Virus record (IMG/VR): IMGVR_UViG_3300036832_001484
Location: 1-38,721 of that record
Origin: a virus
DNA: 38,721 nt
Strand: one strand, 5' to 3'
In this document: piece by piece, positions 1 through 7,564 of the stretch
Position numbering within the stretch: position 1 is the first letter of the stretch
How the letters are laid out: the number at the start of each line of letters is the position of its first letter
Program-made: the position numbers and the translations under genes
Notes under the pieces: generated by a model
Seen by the model: the letters and a program-made list of their open reading frames with translations, nothing else
The model's database searches: none
What the model was told of the DNA's origin: nothing

Positions 1-327
1 TAAAGATTCAGCAGTTGCAATTCCTTGATCTATTGCAGTAAATGGATTAGCTAAAATTCCTCCAGTTATAAATTGAGCATTTAAATTACCATCAACTATT
101 TGATAGCTAGATCTACCAATAGGCAATTCGGTTACAGTATCTGATAAAATATTACCTGTAGAACCTTTCAACCAATAAACCATTCCGTCTAAAGCAAATA
201 CATATTTTGAATAAAGATCAAATTGAATTGTTTGATCAGCAGAAAGTACACGTATTCCTTCAGCTAGCTGCGCTCCTAATGGTGGTTTAGGACCATTATT
301 ACCTAGTAATTCATCTACTGTTGGCAT
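1..327 (-). CDS. Phage structural-block protein, C-terminus cut off by window edge
   Basis: N-terminal 109 residues of a protein that runs off the left edge. It opens MPTVDELLGNNGPKPPLGAQ and continues as a mixed hydrophobic/polar, beta-type sequence without a motif I recognise. Its ATG directly abuts the stop codon of the upstream gene, so it is the most distal visible member of the leftward head operon. By position after the capsid gene it is probably a neck, connector or tail component, but that rests on gene order only. The rest of the tail module presumably lies beyond this edge. Confidence 0.7.
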   Translation of the reverse strand, partial: MPTVDELLGNNGPKPPLGAQLAEGIRVLSADQTIQFDLYSKYVFALDGMVYWLKGSTGNILSDTVTELPIGRSSYQIVDGNLNAQFITGGILANPFTAIDQGIATAESL

Positions 328-828
328 TTATTCAGCCCAACAACGAAAACTTGCTCTATAAATTCCAGTATCTTTAAATGAAGGTCTTCCAGGATTTTTT
401 CCAAACCATCTACTTTTACCAATAATTGATGCTTGAGTAGGAACACCGGGAATAATTCCATCCATTTCTCTCATATCTATAAATTGTCTAAACATTTGTT
501 CAATTTTAGGAAAAGCTGGTTTTGCCATTCTTGCCATACTTGTATCTTTAATTTTTAATGTTCCATCCATAACTTTTTGTAATCTTTCAGCTGCGATACT
601 TTCAATTAAACCTAGAATATCATCTTCATGTAATTGCCAAAAAATATCTGTGATATTATATTTATCTTCTAAATAATCAGAAATTTGATCAGCTGTTTTA
701 GTTTTTCTAAAACCACGTCTACGTGGCCTTTTGGCTTCTTCTCTAGCAGCAGTCATAGGTCTTGTAACCGTACTCCATTGATATGGAGTATTTACAAAGC
801 CAAAATATATGTCGTTATTTTTTGTCAT
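328..828 (-). CDS. Hypothetical phage protein, probable neck/connector region
   Basis: 166 residues, no family recognised with confidence. The N-terminal third is basic (EEAKRPRRRGFRKTKT near residues 30-45), followed by a predicted helical middle (QISDYLEDKYNITDIFWQLH) and a C-terminal part rich in Gly, Pro and Phe. It has no signal peptide and no membrane segment. The ATG overlaps the stop of the upstream HNH gene (TAATG), and its own stop abuts the next start, which is typical of translationally coupled virion genes. Placement between capsid and presumed tail genes suggests a head-completion or joining role; this is inference from order. Confidence 0.75.
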   Translation of the reverse strand: MTKNNDIYFGFVNTPYQWSTVTRPMTAAREEAKRPRRRGFRKTKTADQISDYLEDKYNITDIFWQLHEDDILGLIESIAAERLQKVMDGTLKIKDTSMARMAKPAFPKIEQMFRQFIDMREMDGIIPGVPTQASIIGKSRWFGKNPGRPSFKDTGIYRASFRCWAE

Positions 829-1340
829 TAAAATAAACTCTTCATTCGAGACCTTCTTTCATCTTTCTCGCCCCATCTTTTTCCACGAATAATACGAGAT
901 ACATGAGATTGACTAACATTAAATATTCTAGCCAATTTATGTTGAGAATATATCTTTTGACTATAAAGTTCAATAATTTCTGAAATTTCTTCATAAGTTA
1001 ATTTAGATTGTCCATTTAATTCTCCATCTGGATGATAAGTTCTTCCTTGATTTGTTCTATCCTCAATATTTTCTTTCGGAGTTGCCCATCGTAAATGATT
1101 ACCACTAATACAGCCTTTTTTACCATTTCCACAAGAATGAGCCACTTGATGTATATTGGTAGGTTTTGATCCATTAACAATTGAACATATAAAATTATGC
1201 ACAGAGAATATTTGATCATAAGATAATTCTCTAATAATAGCATATCCATTTAATCTATCATATGGCCAAATAATACATTTATCATTATTAGTTAGAACCG
1301 CTTCATCTAAAATTTTCTTAATTTCCTTATTTATTACCAC
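828..1340 (-). CDS. HNH homing endonuclease with C-terminal helix-turn-helix
   Basis: Free-standing HNH_3-type endonuclease. The N-terminal half has the characteristic CIIWPYDRLNGYAIIR segment, then a core with HQVAHSCGNGKKGCISGNH followed by LRWATPKENIEDR, giving the zinc/metal Cys-His framework and the NHLRW-type helix. The C-terminal 45 residues (KLTYEEISEIIELYSQ ... LARIFNVSQSHVSRIIRG) form a DNA-binding helix-turn-helix. I chose the GTG that overlaps the upstream gene's stop, because a GGGGG run lies 5 nt before it. A TTG start 57 nt further upstream (base 1397) would overlap the neighbour by 64 nt and is less likely. Such genes are mobile and spread by cutting unoccupied alleles; this one does not interrupt a reading frame. 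Confidence 0.88.
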   Translation of the reverse strand: MVINKEIKKILDEAVLTNNDKCIIWPYDRLNGYAIIRELSYDQIFSVHNFICSIVNGSKPTNIHQVAHSCGNGKKGCISGNHLRWATPKENIEDRTNQGRTYHPDGELNGQSKLTYEEISEIIELYSQKIYSQHKLARIFNVSQSHVSRIIRGKRWGEKDERRSRMKSLF

Positions 1341-1861
1341 GTAAGCCCCCACATGGTGCCCACAGATTGCGCTATACTGAGATACATGCGGCCCCAAGGA
1401 GTTTTTAGATTTTGCAAATCACCCAAAGTCAAATTTTGTAGATTAAATGGAGTCGTAATAGCAGCGCTGGTATCTTGATCATTTGTAGCATTAATAAGCC
1501 CTGGAACAAAATTATTGACTTGCATTGATTGACGTAAATTAGACCAATAAGTATTATATGGAGGTGGAGCAGTTGAATCATCTTGCGCAATATTAACAAG
1601 AAAATCTCCACCAAGATTATAAATGGCTTGAGTATAAAGAATTGGTGATGCTTGATATATCAATTCATTAACAAATTCAATTGCATATTCATAAGATAAA
1701 CAAATATAGATGCTATCTGAAGGTAATGCTTCATCTGGCACGCCCATAATATTTTGAATCCAAAAATAATATCCATCAATAGTTGGAACTACTTCTGGTG
1801 GCGGACAAGTTATTGATCTTGTTGCCACTCTTTTAGTTGATATTGAGACATGTTTATTCAT
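1334..1861 (-). CDS. Hypothetical phage structural protein
   Basis: 175 residues without a family I can name. It contains aromatic-rich stretches (DGYYFWIQNIMG, ILYTQAIYNLGGDFLVNIAQD) and a Gln/Asn-rich C-terminal half (TTPFNLQNLTLGDLQNL), and ends GTMWGLTW. There is no signal peptide; the hydrophobic parts are too interrupted to be membrane helices. The start overlaps the upstream stop (TAATG), so it is coupled to the preceding gene. Its place two genes after the major capsid protein suits a head-tail joining, tail-completion or tail-terminator protein, but nothing in the sequence proves which. Confidence 0.75.
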   Translation of the reverse strand: MNKHVSISTKRVATRSITCPPPEVVPTIDGYYFWIQNIMGVPDEALPSDSIYICLSYEYAIEFVNELIYQASPILYTQAIYNLGGDFLVNIAQDDSTAPPPYNTYWSNLRQSMQVNNFVPGLINATNDQDTSAAITTPFNLQNLTLGDLQNLKTPWGRMYLSIAQSVGTMWGLTW

Positions 1862-2385
1862 TAGAATGCTGATGTTCGTCTAATCGTAGGCTTATCTCTA
1901 TCTTGAGATGCGCCTCTCTCAGGGAGTTTCGTGACAGTGATATTTTCTCGAACTTCTCCATCTCTATTATTGGTTGCTTTTTCTTCAATATTAAATTCTA
2001 AACTTTTCAATCTATCAGTAGTATTATCTTGAATAACTTTATGCAAAGCAACAGCAGCTTCTTCACGCGCAATTCTACCAGTTTCATCATTAACTGCTCT
2101 ATTATGAATTATAAGTTCTTGAATAGCAGATACTGGAACAGGTTCTCCAATATTAAAAATATACATCGTGTGTAGTCCACGACGGCTTGGCAATTCTCTA
2201 TAGTCAATAAGACCGTAGATTTCGTGACACTCAATAATTTTATCAATATCTTTCTGAGATAAATTCCCAGAAATTCTGATTTGTCCACCTTCTGGGATAT
2301 TTTGTTGACGATAATTTCTCACTTCTGGTAAGCGATATTGAAAATCTATACTTTGATGTGTACCGTTTGCAACATACATATTCAT
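1861..2385 (-). CDS. Hypothetical protein immediately downstream of the capsid gene
   Basis: 174 residues. The N-terminal half (VANGTHQSIDFQYRLPEVRN ... QIRISGNLSQKDIDKIIECHE) looks like a small beta-barrel or SH3-like fold followed by a helix. The second half is charged and helical (IAREEAAVALHKVIQDNTTD) and ends in a polar, probably disordered tail. The gene begins 10 nt after the stop of the major capsid gene and is certainly co-transcribed with it. In many phages this slot holds a head-completion or adaptor protein. I do not recognise this family, so the role is positional inference. Confidence 0.75.
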   Translation of the reverse strand: MNMYVANGTHQSIDFQYRLPEVRNYRQQNIPEGGQIRISGNLSQKDIDKIIECHEIYGLIDYRELPSRRGLHTMYIFNIGEPVPVSAIQELIIHNRAVNDETGRIAREEAAVALHKVIQDNTTDRLKSLEFNIEEKATNNRDGEVRENITVTKLPERGASQDRDKPTIRRTSAF

Positions 2386-2395
2386 GATTTTGCCC

Positions 2396-3418
2396 TTATT
2401 GATATTGCATGCTCATGATAGTAATTGCTTCTGGGCGAACACCCCAACCAGTTGTGATGCGCCACTCGCTAAGAACGTCAATGGCGCCGCCAGCGAGAGG
2501 AGTTGGAATTTCGCGCGGAGCAGCCATATCGGCATACATGAGAGTGCAAGCTTCGATGCCAGGTGCCAATTTAGCGATTTCGTTTGTATTGATTCGACCG
2601 CCATTTGGTTTCTTAACTTCTGGCATAACAAGAATGACGGCATCATTACCACCAGCACCCTTGCCGATAAGCGTATCGTCATAGAGCCAGGCAATCTCAT
2701 CTTCGTTCATCGCGAGAACGTCTTTAATAAGTCCAGCAGTGGTTGTAGAACCGGCACCGGCCCTTTGATATTGAACAAGCTGGACAATATTCTGATATTC
2801 CATTGCACCCAAATCTCGCTGAGGGCCAAGTATAACGAAACGATGCCCAATGCCAAGCTGATTACAGCGTGTTTTAAGAGCGCTGATTTGCGTAATCAGC
2901 CAAACACCAAGTTCACCATTGTCATAAGTAACGACTGTTGAATTAGCATTACTATCAGGCGGCAAATTAACAGCAGTGGCGCCCTGCGCGTTCATCAAGC
3001 CTTCGCCATTGGTAGGATTAAATCCATACAATAGCGCGTTGCGTGATAATTGAAAATGGCCTTGTCGCATTCCAAGGCGTTGAGCTTCAACAATATTGAC
3101 ACCCCAATTGCCCATAGCGGCGGTATCGTGATGATCATATTCCGCACGCACGCGCAGCTCGTAGGATGATGTATTGATCATCGAGAGTGCTACATTGACA
3201 CTTGGCAGATTGTTATAGGTTGCCTGTTGAGCAGCCATCTGCGTGCGAACATCGATACGTTTCATATAGACGTAAAGATCACCTTCCTTGAGGCGCACAA
3301 GAGGTTGGCCATCGGCAAGTGTATCAAATGCGCCTGATGCTTGCACATAGGGCAAAATGATACCAGGCTCAATGTAGGAAGGATTTACGATGGCGAATGA
3401 GGGAGAAATACCTGGCAT
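2396..3418 (-). CDS. Major capsid protein, DUF2184-type (HK97 fold)
   Basis: 340 residues, the usual size for a DUF2184-type major capsid subunit, which adopts the HK97 fold and assembles the icosahedral head. Supporting segments are the N-terminal PSYIEPGIILPYVQASGAFD, the spine-like helix region KRIDVRTQMAAQQATYNNLP, the central RAEYDHHDTAAMGNWGVNIV, and a C-terminal ending REIPTPLAGGAIDVLSEW followed by RITTGWGVRPEAITI. It follows the decoration protein and the protease/scaffold gene, the canonical head order. Base composition is richer in GC-ending codons than in the flanking genes, as often seen in the most highly expressed virion gene. The family call is from memory of the motif pattern; the head order strongly supports it. 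Confidence 0.82.
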   Translation of the reverse strand: MPGISPSFAIVNPSYIEPGIILPYVQASGAFDTLADGQPLVRLKEGDLYVYMKRIDVRTQMAAQQATYNNLPSVNVALSMINTSSYELRVRAEYDHHDTAAMGNWGVNIVEAQRLGMRQGHFQLSRNALLYGFNPTNGEGLMNAQGATAVNLPPDSNANSTVVTYDNGELGVWLITQISALKTRCNQLGIGHRFVILGPQRDLGAMEYQNIVQLVQYQRAGAGSTTTAGLIKDVLAMNEDEIAWLYDDTLIGKGAGGNDAVILVMPEVKKPNGGRINTNEIAKLAPGIEACTLMYADMAAPREIPTPLAGGAIDVLSEWRITTGWGVRPEAITIMSMQYQ

Positions 3419-3461
3419 TGACGTTGACCTCTAAGAAAGGTTGATGTTGACTGTTACTATT

Positions 3462-4088
3462 TTAGATCAGAAGAAGAACAGCTGATCCAGCTCTGCTCCA
3501 GTTTGTGGCACCGGCATTGGCACCAGATGATGTATAAACGACGACCATAGAATTGCCAGAATTCCATCCAAGAATTTTAAGAGTTGTTGGCAATGCCCAA
3601 CCTCCAGATCCACCAGTTGCAAGTGTAACCCAACCAGCAGCTGGATCCCAATTTAACGGTGTAGCAGAAGGCATAGTGCTTGGCAAAGCTGCAATAAGCG
3701 CAGGATCAGCTTGCATTGGAATGCGAGCAAGGCTTCCAAGTCGATAAAAATTCACAGCCATTCCTGGACTTGATTGCGGAACATTACATTGCGGCGTATT
3801 TATCATAGTGTGATTTTGATTAAAAACGCTGATTCCACTTGTAGTCGCAGCCGTTGTAGAACGTTTGACAGTGGCACGAATGGCATTATCCATAGCTGTT
3901 ATTCTAAGATATTCACCGACAGGGATACCACCCCACATCGGTAAAGTTTCAGCAGCATCGAGCAAACCACCAGTAAGCTGATTCCGCATTGCTGGATCAT
4001 CATGGGCATTGCCTTGCATGAGTCCATCAAGAGTGACGCTGAAAGTACCAGCGGCATTAGTCGTGAGAACTGGATTAAGTTGGAACAT
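3462..4088 (-). CDS. Capsid decoration / cement-like protein
   Basis: 208 residues: Gly/Ala/Thr-rich, beta-dominated, without cysteine-rich or catalytic motifs. It starts MFQLNPVLTTNAAGTFSVT, a pattern seen in small cement or decoration proteins encoded directly before the major capsid gene. The C-terminus is hydrophobic (GSAVLLLI). A strong AAGGAGG ribosome-binding site lies 7 nt ahead of the ATG, consistent with high-copy virion expression. The gene sits between the protease/scaffold fusion and the capsid gene, exactly where decoration proteins lie in related DUF2184-type phages. Without a profile search, a minor head protein is an alternative. Confidence 0.6.
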   Translation of the reverse strand: MFQLNPVLTTNAAGTFSVTLDGLMQGNAHDDPAMRNQLTGGLLDAAETLPMWGGIPVGEYLRITAMDNAIRATVKRSTTAATTSGISVFNQNHTMINTPQCNVPQSSPGMAVNFYRLGSLARIPMQADPALIAALPSTMPSATPLNWDPAAGWVTLATGGSGGWALPTTLKILGWNSGNSMVVVYTSSGANAGATNWSRAGSAVLLLI

Positions 4089-4120
4089 CTGATACCTCCT
4101 TAATTCCTAACTCAAATGAA

Positions 4121-5896
4121 TTAGGAACGATTTCTAATGCCGACCACTCGACGTTTGTTAGTTGAGAACTGGCTCATCCAAGCGCTTGGATTACCAACAA
4201 ATGTCGAGATAACTCGACCTGTTACATCTGGCGTCTTGATCTCTCTGAGGAAATCCTCAGAAGGAGCAGTTGGATGCAATCCAGCATGTTCAGCATCTGC
4301 ATATATTGTTTGTTCAACATTCGCAAATGCCGCATCGCTCACAATATGTGTAAGATCAATTTCCTTCCACGACGGAGAATGTTCTTTCAGACCATTTGCG
4401 AGACGACGACGATAAGCAAGCAGATTTTCACCATCTTGTGGTCTTGAGGCACGGCCGCCATGCATGAGATAAACACGATCTGCTTTGACTTGAGCATCTG
4501 CCATCGCAGCATAGTCAGAATCAGTCATCTGCTTCGGCAGACGTGACTCAACATCTGAGATGCGCTTTCTGATCTCATCTTCAGCATCGGCCTTTGCTTT
4601 TGCCGAATCAGCCTCTTTCTTTTCTTCAGCTTTCTTTTTCTCTTCAGCTTCATCGGCATCACGTCGAGCTTGTCTATCAGCTTTTGCTTTTGCCTTATCA
4701 GCCTTTCTTTGAGCTTTTGAATCTCTTCGCTCTTTCTCTTCTTTTTCAAATGCATCCATTCGAGCACCTATTGAATCGAGACACTTCAATGTCTTATCCA
4801 ATTGTTGACCTGCATCTGCATCAGCTTTGGCTTTTGCCTCAGCATCAACTTTGGCTTTTGCCTCAGCATCAGCAGCAGCTTTATCAGCATCAGATTTACG
4901 AGCAGCCTCAAGAGCAGCAGCGCGAGTATCTTCGTCAGCCATAACATGATCTCCAACAGCTATACTGGTTACACCAGTAGGATTGCTTCCTTTGTCCCAA
5001 ACGCCAGCAAGACAGATTGCAACATGATCAAGAACTCTAGGCTTGCTCTCAAATAGAATAGGATCTTCATTATTTGCTAATCGAATTAGTGGATCATTTC
5101 CATATAAAACTACAGCAGGAGAAGTTGATAGCTGATTCTCCGCCATAATTTTAGCAGCAAATTCATCATATACTCTTGCAATACCCCAAACTTCATCGTC
5201 TTTTATATAAGGAATAAATATTGAACCTATGTTGCGCTCAATATATTCTTTTGAATTCAATGTATTAGTATTTGGATGTTCAAATATAACAGGTAAGCCT
5301 TGACAACGCTGCAAGAATTCATCATTCAAATAAATAGATTTATCTCTCCAAACAAATTCTTTGTGTCCGCTTCTATATGATAAACCAGTACCTGTAATTC
5401 TAATATCAAAAAGCCACATATTACCGTATTTTTGTGGCGAAGTGATTAATCCTTGTTGCATTAATTTGGCGATACCAAGTTCATCTGCATTAATTTTTTG
5501 TAAAGTAACTGCTAAACCAGGATGTATAGGCTCTGGATATTCATTCAAATATGACCAAATAAATTCTTCATGTTCTTTATTAAGATTGGGAATAAATTCA
5601 TTCTCTATCAATTGAACAAATGTTACATAATCAACTTTCCTAGTATGTTTTTGATCGTCTCCTTCTACTTCAGTTACTTGCCTATTAACCTCAATAATAT
5701 CACCTTTAGGACAATCGCCTAACTCTTCTTTGCATTCACGCCGCGCAGCTTGCTTGTGATTTTCTGATGGCTTTCTGTGACCTCCGGGGAGACCCCACCA
5801 ACCAGCATAATCTCCATGGTTACTTCTTTTAAGAAATAAGCCTTTACCTTGTGAAGTAACAAATAGAATACCTGCACATGATTCTATTTCAGTCAT
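4121..5896 (-). CDS. Nudix hydrolase - DUF2213-type prohead protease - scaffold fusion
   Basis: 591-residue multidomain head protein. Residues 1-130 are a Nudix hydrolase: the box Gx5Ex7REUxEExGU is met by G39, E45, R53-E54, E57-E58 and G60. Residues about 155-310 resemble DUF2213, taken to be a prohead protease; candidate catalytic residues are His206 (FEHP), Ser256 or Ser258 (LSTSP) and His290 (LDHVAI), in the His-Ser-His order of herpesvirus assemblin. Residues about 318-455 are an Ala/Lys/Glu/Asp-rich coiled coil, the expected scaffold core. The C-terminal 135 residues end in a basic tail. It overlaps the upstream HNH gene by ATGA. The protease would mature capsid subunits and be discarded; why a nucleotide-pyrophosphate hydrolase is joined to it is unknown. 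Domain assignments are by motif reading. Confidence 0.8.
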   Translation of the reverse strand: MTEIESCAGILFVTSQGKGLFLKRSNHGDYAGWWGLPGGHRKPSENHKQAARRECKEELGDCPKGDIIEVNRQVTEVEGDDQKHTRKVDYVTFVQLIENEFIPNLNKEHEEFIWSYLNEYPEPIHPGLAVTLQKINADELGIAKLMQQGLITSPQKYGNMWLFDIRITGTGLSYRSGHKEFVWRDKSIYLNDEFLQRCQGLPVIFEHPNTNTLNSKEYIERNIGSIFIPYIKDDEVWGIARVYDEFAAKIMAENQLSTSPAVVLYGNDPLIRLANNEDPILFESKPRVLDHVAICLAGVWDKGSNPTGVTSIAVGDHVMADEDTRAAALEAARKSDADKAAADAEAKAKVDAEAKAKADADAGQQLDKTLKCLDSIGARMDAFEKEEKERRDSKAQRKADKAKAKADRQARRDADEAEEKKKAEEKKEADSAKAKADAEDEIRKRISDVESRLPKQMTDSDYAAMADAQVKADRVYLMHGGRASRPQDGENLLAYRRRLANGLKEHSPSWKEIDLTHIVSDAAFANVEQTIYADAEHAGLHPTAPSEDFLREIKTPDVTGRVISTFVGNPSAWMSQFSTNKRRVVGIRNRS

Positions 5897-6378
5897 GAAA
5901 ATAAATCTCTACCAGTATTAATTGGCCTACGATTTCTGAGTACATAACTAATTCCAAATTGGCTAACTCCAAATAAATCTGCTAATTCTGATTGAATATA
6001 TTTTTTAGAATCATAAAATTCGATAATTTTACTAACGTCTAAATCAGATAATTTTACACTATGATTTTTCTCACCATATTGATCTGGCACAGTTCCGTCA
6101 CGTCTTCGATCTAATTGATTTGAACTATTAGTTCCCAAATATAAATGTCTATAATTCATACATAATTTATTATGACAAGAACCATGACAAACGAACATTC
6201 CTTCTGGAATTTCTCCATAATGACGCTTATAAGCTAATACATGAACACGTTGAGATTTCCGTATTTTTATACCACCATAACCATTAGTAACTACACCAAA
6301 TGGCCAAACAATACATTCATCTGTTTCCAAATAAACATGATCCTCAAACCATTTTCTAGCTTCACCAATCTGTGTCAT
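5893..6378 (-). CDS. HNH homing endonuclease with C-terminal helix-turn-helix
   Basis: 161 residues, second HNH_3-type enzyme of the head operon. Visible elements: DECIVWPFGVVTNGYGGIKI, the RVHVLAYKRHYGEIPEGMFV helix, the metal-binding CHGSCHNKLCMNYRHLYLGT, and a C-terminal DNA-recognition module (KLSDLDVSKIIEFYDSKKYI then SELADLFGVSQFGISYVLRN). It is parallel in layout to the enzyme at 828-1340 but clearly diverged. Its ATG overlaps the upstream stop, and its stop overlaps the start of the Nudix/protease gene (ATGA at both ends), so the insertion left both neighbours intact and coupled. Role: selfish invasion of related phage genomes. Confidence 0.9.
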   Translation of the reverse strand: MTQIGEARKWFEDHVYLETDECIVWPFGVVTNGYGGIKIRKSQRVHVLAYKRHYGEIPEGMFVCHGSCHNKLCMNYRHLYLGTNSSNQLDRRRDGTVPDQYGEKNHSVKLSDLDVSKIIEFYDSKKYIQSELADLFGVSQFGISYVLRNRRPINTGRDLFS

Positions 6379-6791
6379 TGATTTTTACTCAATGCTCCTT
6401 TTCTCAATTCTTCGTGAGCATTGCCTTCTTGATCTGTTTCTTCTCCTTCTTCACCTTCTCCTGTTGTAAATGTTCCACCAGCATTGCGTGGATGTTTTGC
6501 TTCTTCAAAGGCATCAAGTTTTCTTTTTGATTTTGCAATTCTGGCATCTGCCATTTTTCTTCTATTTTCATCTTTTTTAATTCTTCGTCGTGCCATAAAT
6601 GCATCAAAACGTTCAGCTATATCTGCCACACGCTTTGTAATTTCCACAACTGGATGTCCATAAGCCATTGCATCAACTCCAGTTATAGTACCTTTATTTT
6701 TTGAAGCATAAAAGACTTTTTCACCTTTTTCTGCACCATATTTTTCCTCCATAGCGCCTTTGATTTTTTCACCTTTATCAGTTAAAGGCAT
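6375..6791 (-). CDS. Small highly charged phage head-operon protein
   Basis: 138 residues. The first 50 (MPLTDKGEKIKGAMEEKYGA, then EKGEKVFYASKNKGTITGVD) match a short module that recurs in phage head operons as a separate protein or fused to others; its function is not established to my knowledge. The rest is a basic helix (RVADIAERFDAFMARRRIKK) and a Gly/Glu-rich disordered tail. There is no catalytic signature. It sits between the Ig-like protein and the HNH gene, with 2 nt separating it from the upstream stop, so it is part of the coupled chain. A scaffold accessory or internal head role is possible but unproven. Confidence 0.75.
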   Translation of the reverse strand: MPLTDKGEKIKGAMEEKYGAEKGEKVFYASKNKGTITGVDAMAYGHPVVEITKRVADIAERFDAFMARRRIKKDENRRKMADARIAKSKRKLDAFEEAKHPRNAGGTFTTGEGEEGEETDQEGNAHEELRKGALSKNQ

Positions 6792-6793
6792 GA

Positions 6794-7129
6794 TTATCTG
6801 CCAGGAGGGATAGGAACTGCCTCGCCAACAGGTGAAATAGTCGCGCTCACAGCTTGACCGGCCACAACATTAACATCGAGCGTTCCCAAAATATTGACAA
6901 CACCGGCGCCAAGATCAGCATCAGCACTTGTGGTAATTTGTGTTTGACCGATACTAAGACCAGAAATTGTTGCCAATGTTGAATCATTTGCGTCAACAAC
7001 TACATTGGAAATAGCTGCATCTGCTGTCGTCCATGTCGTAGCGCCATCAACTACAGCAGGATTTTGATTTTCATCAAAATATGCAATTTTTACCTGAATT
7101 TGATACTGATCAACCAGTGTATATGCCAT
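6794..7129 (-). CDS. Bacterial Ig-like (BIG2-type) domain phage protein
   Basis: 111 residues from the chosen start MAYTLVDQYQIQVKIAYFDE. The sequence runs as alternating beta strands with the Ig-like signature ATWT-type strand (DGATTWTTADAAIS), then NDSTLATISGLSIGQTQITT and a final DVNVVAGQAVSATI strand, the layout of BIG2-type domains used as head decorations or on tail proteins. The start is set by a GGAG motif 8 nt upstream. The frame stays open 37 codons further, to an ATG at 7240 that overlaps the upstream stop, so a longer 148-residue form is possible but has no ribosome-binding site. The ending VPIPPGR is proline-rich. Likely a surface-exposed structural protein. Confidence 0.65.
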   Translation of the reverse strand: MAYTLVDQYQIQVKIAYFDENQNPAVVDGATTWTTADAAISNVVVDANDSTLATISGLSIGQTQITTSADADLGAGVVNILGTLDVNVVAGQAVSATISPVGEAVPIPPGR

Positions 7130-7239
7130 GTGGTTTTCTCCTGAGACGACGAAACCGTTATCCGATATGATAAATCGGACCACATATTGCGGTTCTTTTT
7201 CTAAAACTAATGAAAAAGAAATAGTTCCAGTTATTTTCA

Positions 7240-7563
7240 TTAGGTTTTATGATGCGTTTGGCCTCCAAAATGCCCCTCTTTTGGAGGCGCTGCTGCTGGC
7301 TGTGCCACCGGTTCTGGAAATGAACCAGGATACATTCTGTTAACATATGCTTCAGCGTCTTCTTGTTTTTCAGTATCTAGCGGCAAAACACCATTTGGTT
7401 CGATAGCTGGACCATCGATCCAAGCATCACGAGAATATATCCAATTGCCATAGTTTGGATCTTTTTCCAATTTCATTTTTGGCAATGTCTTTGACAATTC
7501 TTTCGGTTTTTCTTCTTTTGCTTCTTTTGCTCCATGTTCCTGAACTTTTGCTGGTTCGGCCAT
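7240..7563 (-). CDS. Small charged protein after portal gene
   Basis: 107 residues, starting MAEPAKVQEHGAKEAKEEKP. The N-terminal third is Lys/Glu-rich and probably disordered; the middle (EKDPNYGNWIYSRDAWIDGP) is aromatic and more structured; the end is Pro/Ala-rich (VAQPAAAPPKEGHFGG) with a His-containing tail. I chose the ATG one base after the portal stop because an AGGGAAG sequence lies 6 nt before it. The frame extends 17 codons upstream into the portal gene without a better site. No family recognised. Close coupling to the portal suggests a head-assembly accessory. Confidence 0.65.
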   Translation of the reverse strand: MAEPAKVQEHGAKEAKEEKPKELSKTLPKMKLEKDPNYGNWIYSRDAWIDGPAIEPNGVLPLDTEKQEDAEAYVNRMYPGSFPEPVAQPAAAPPKEGHFGGQTHHKT

Positions 7564-7564
7564 A

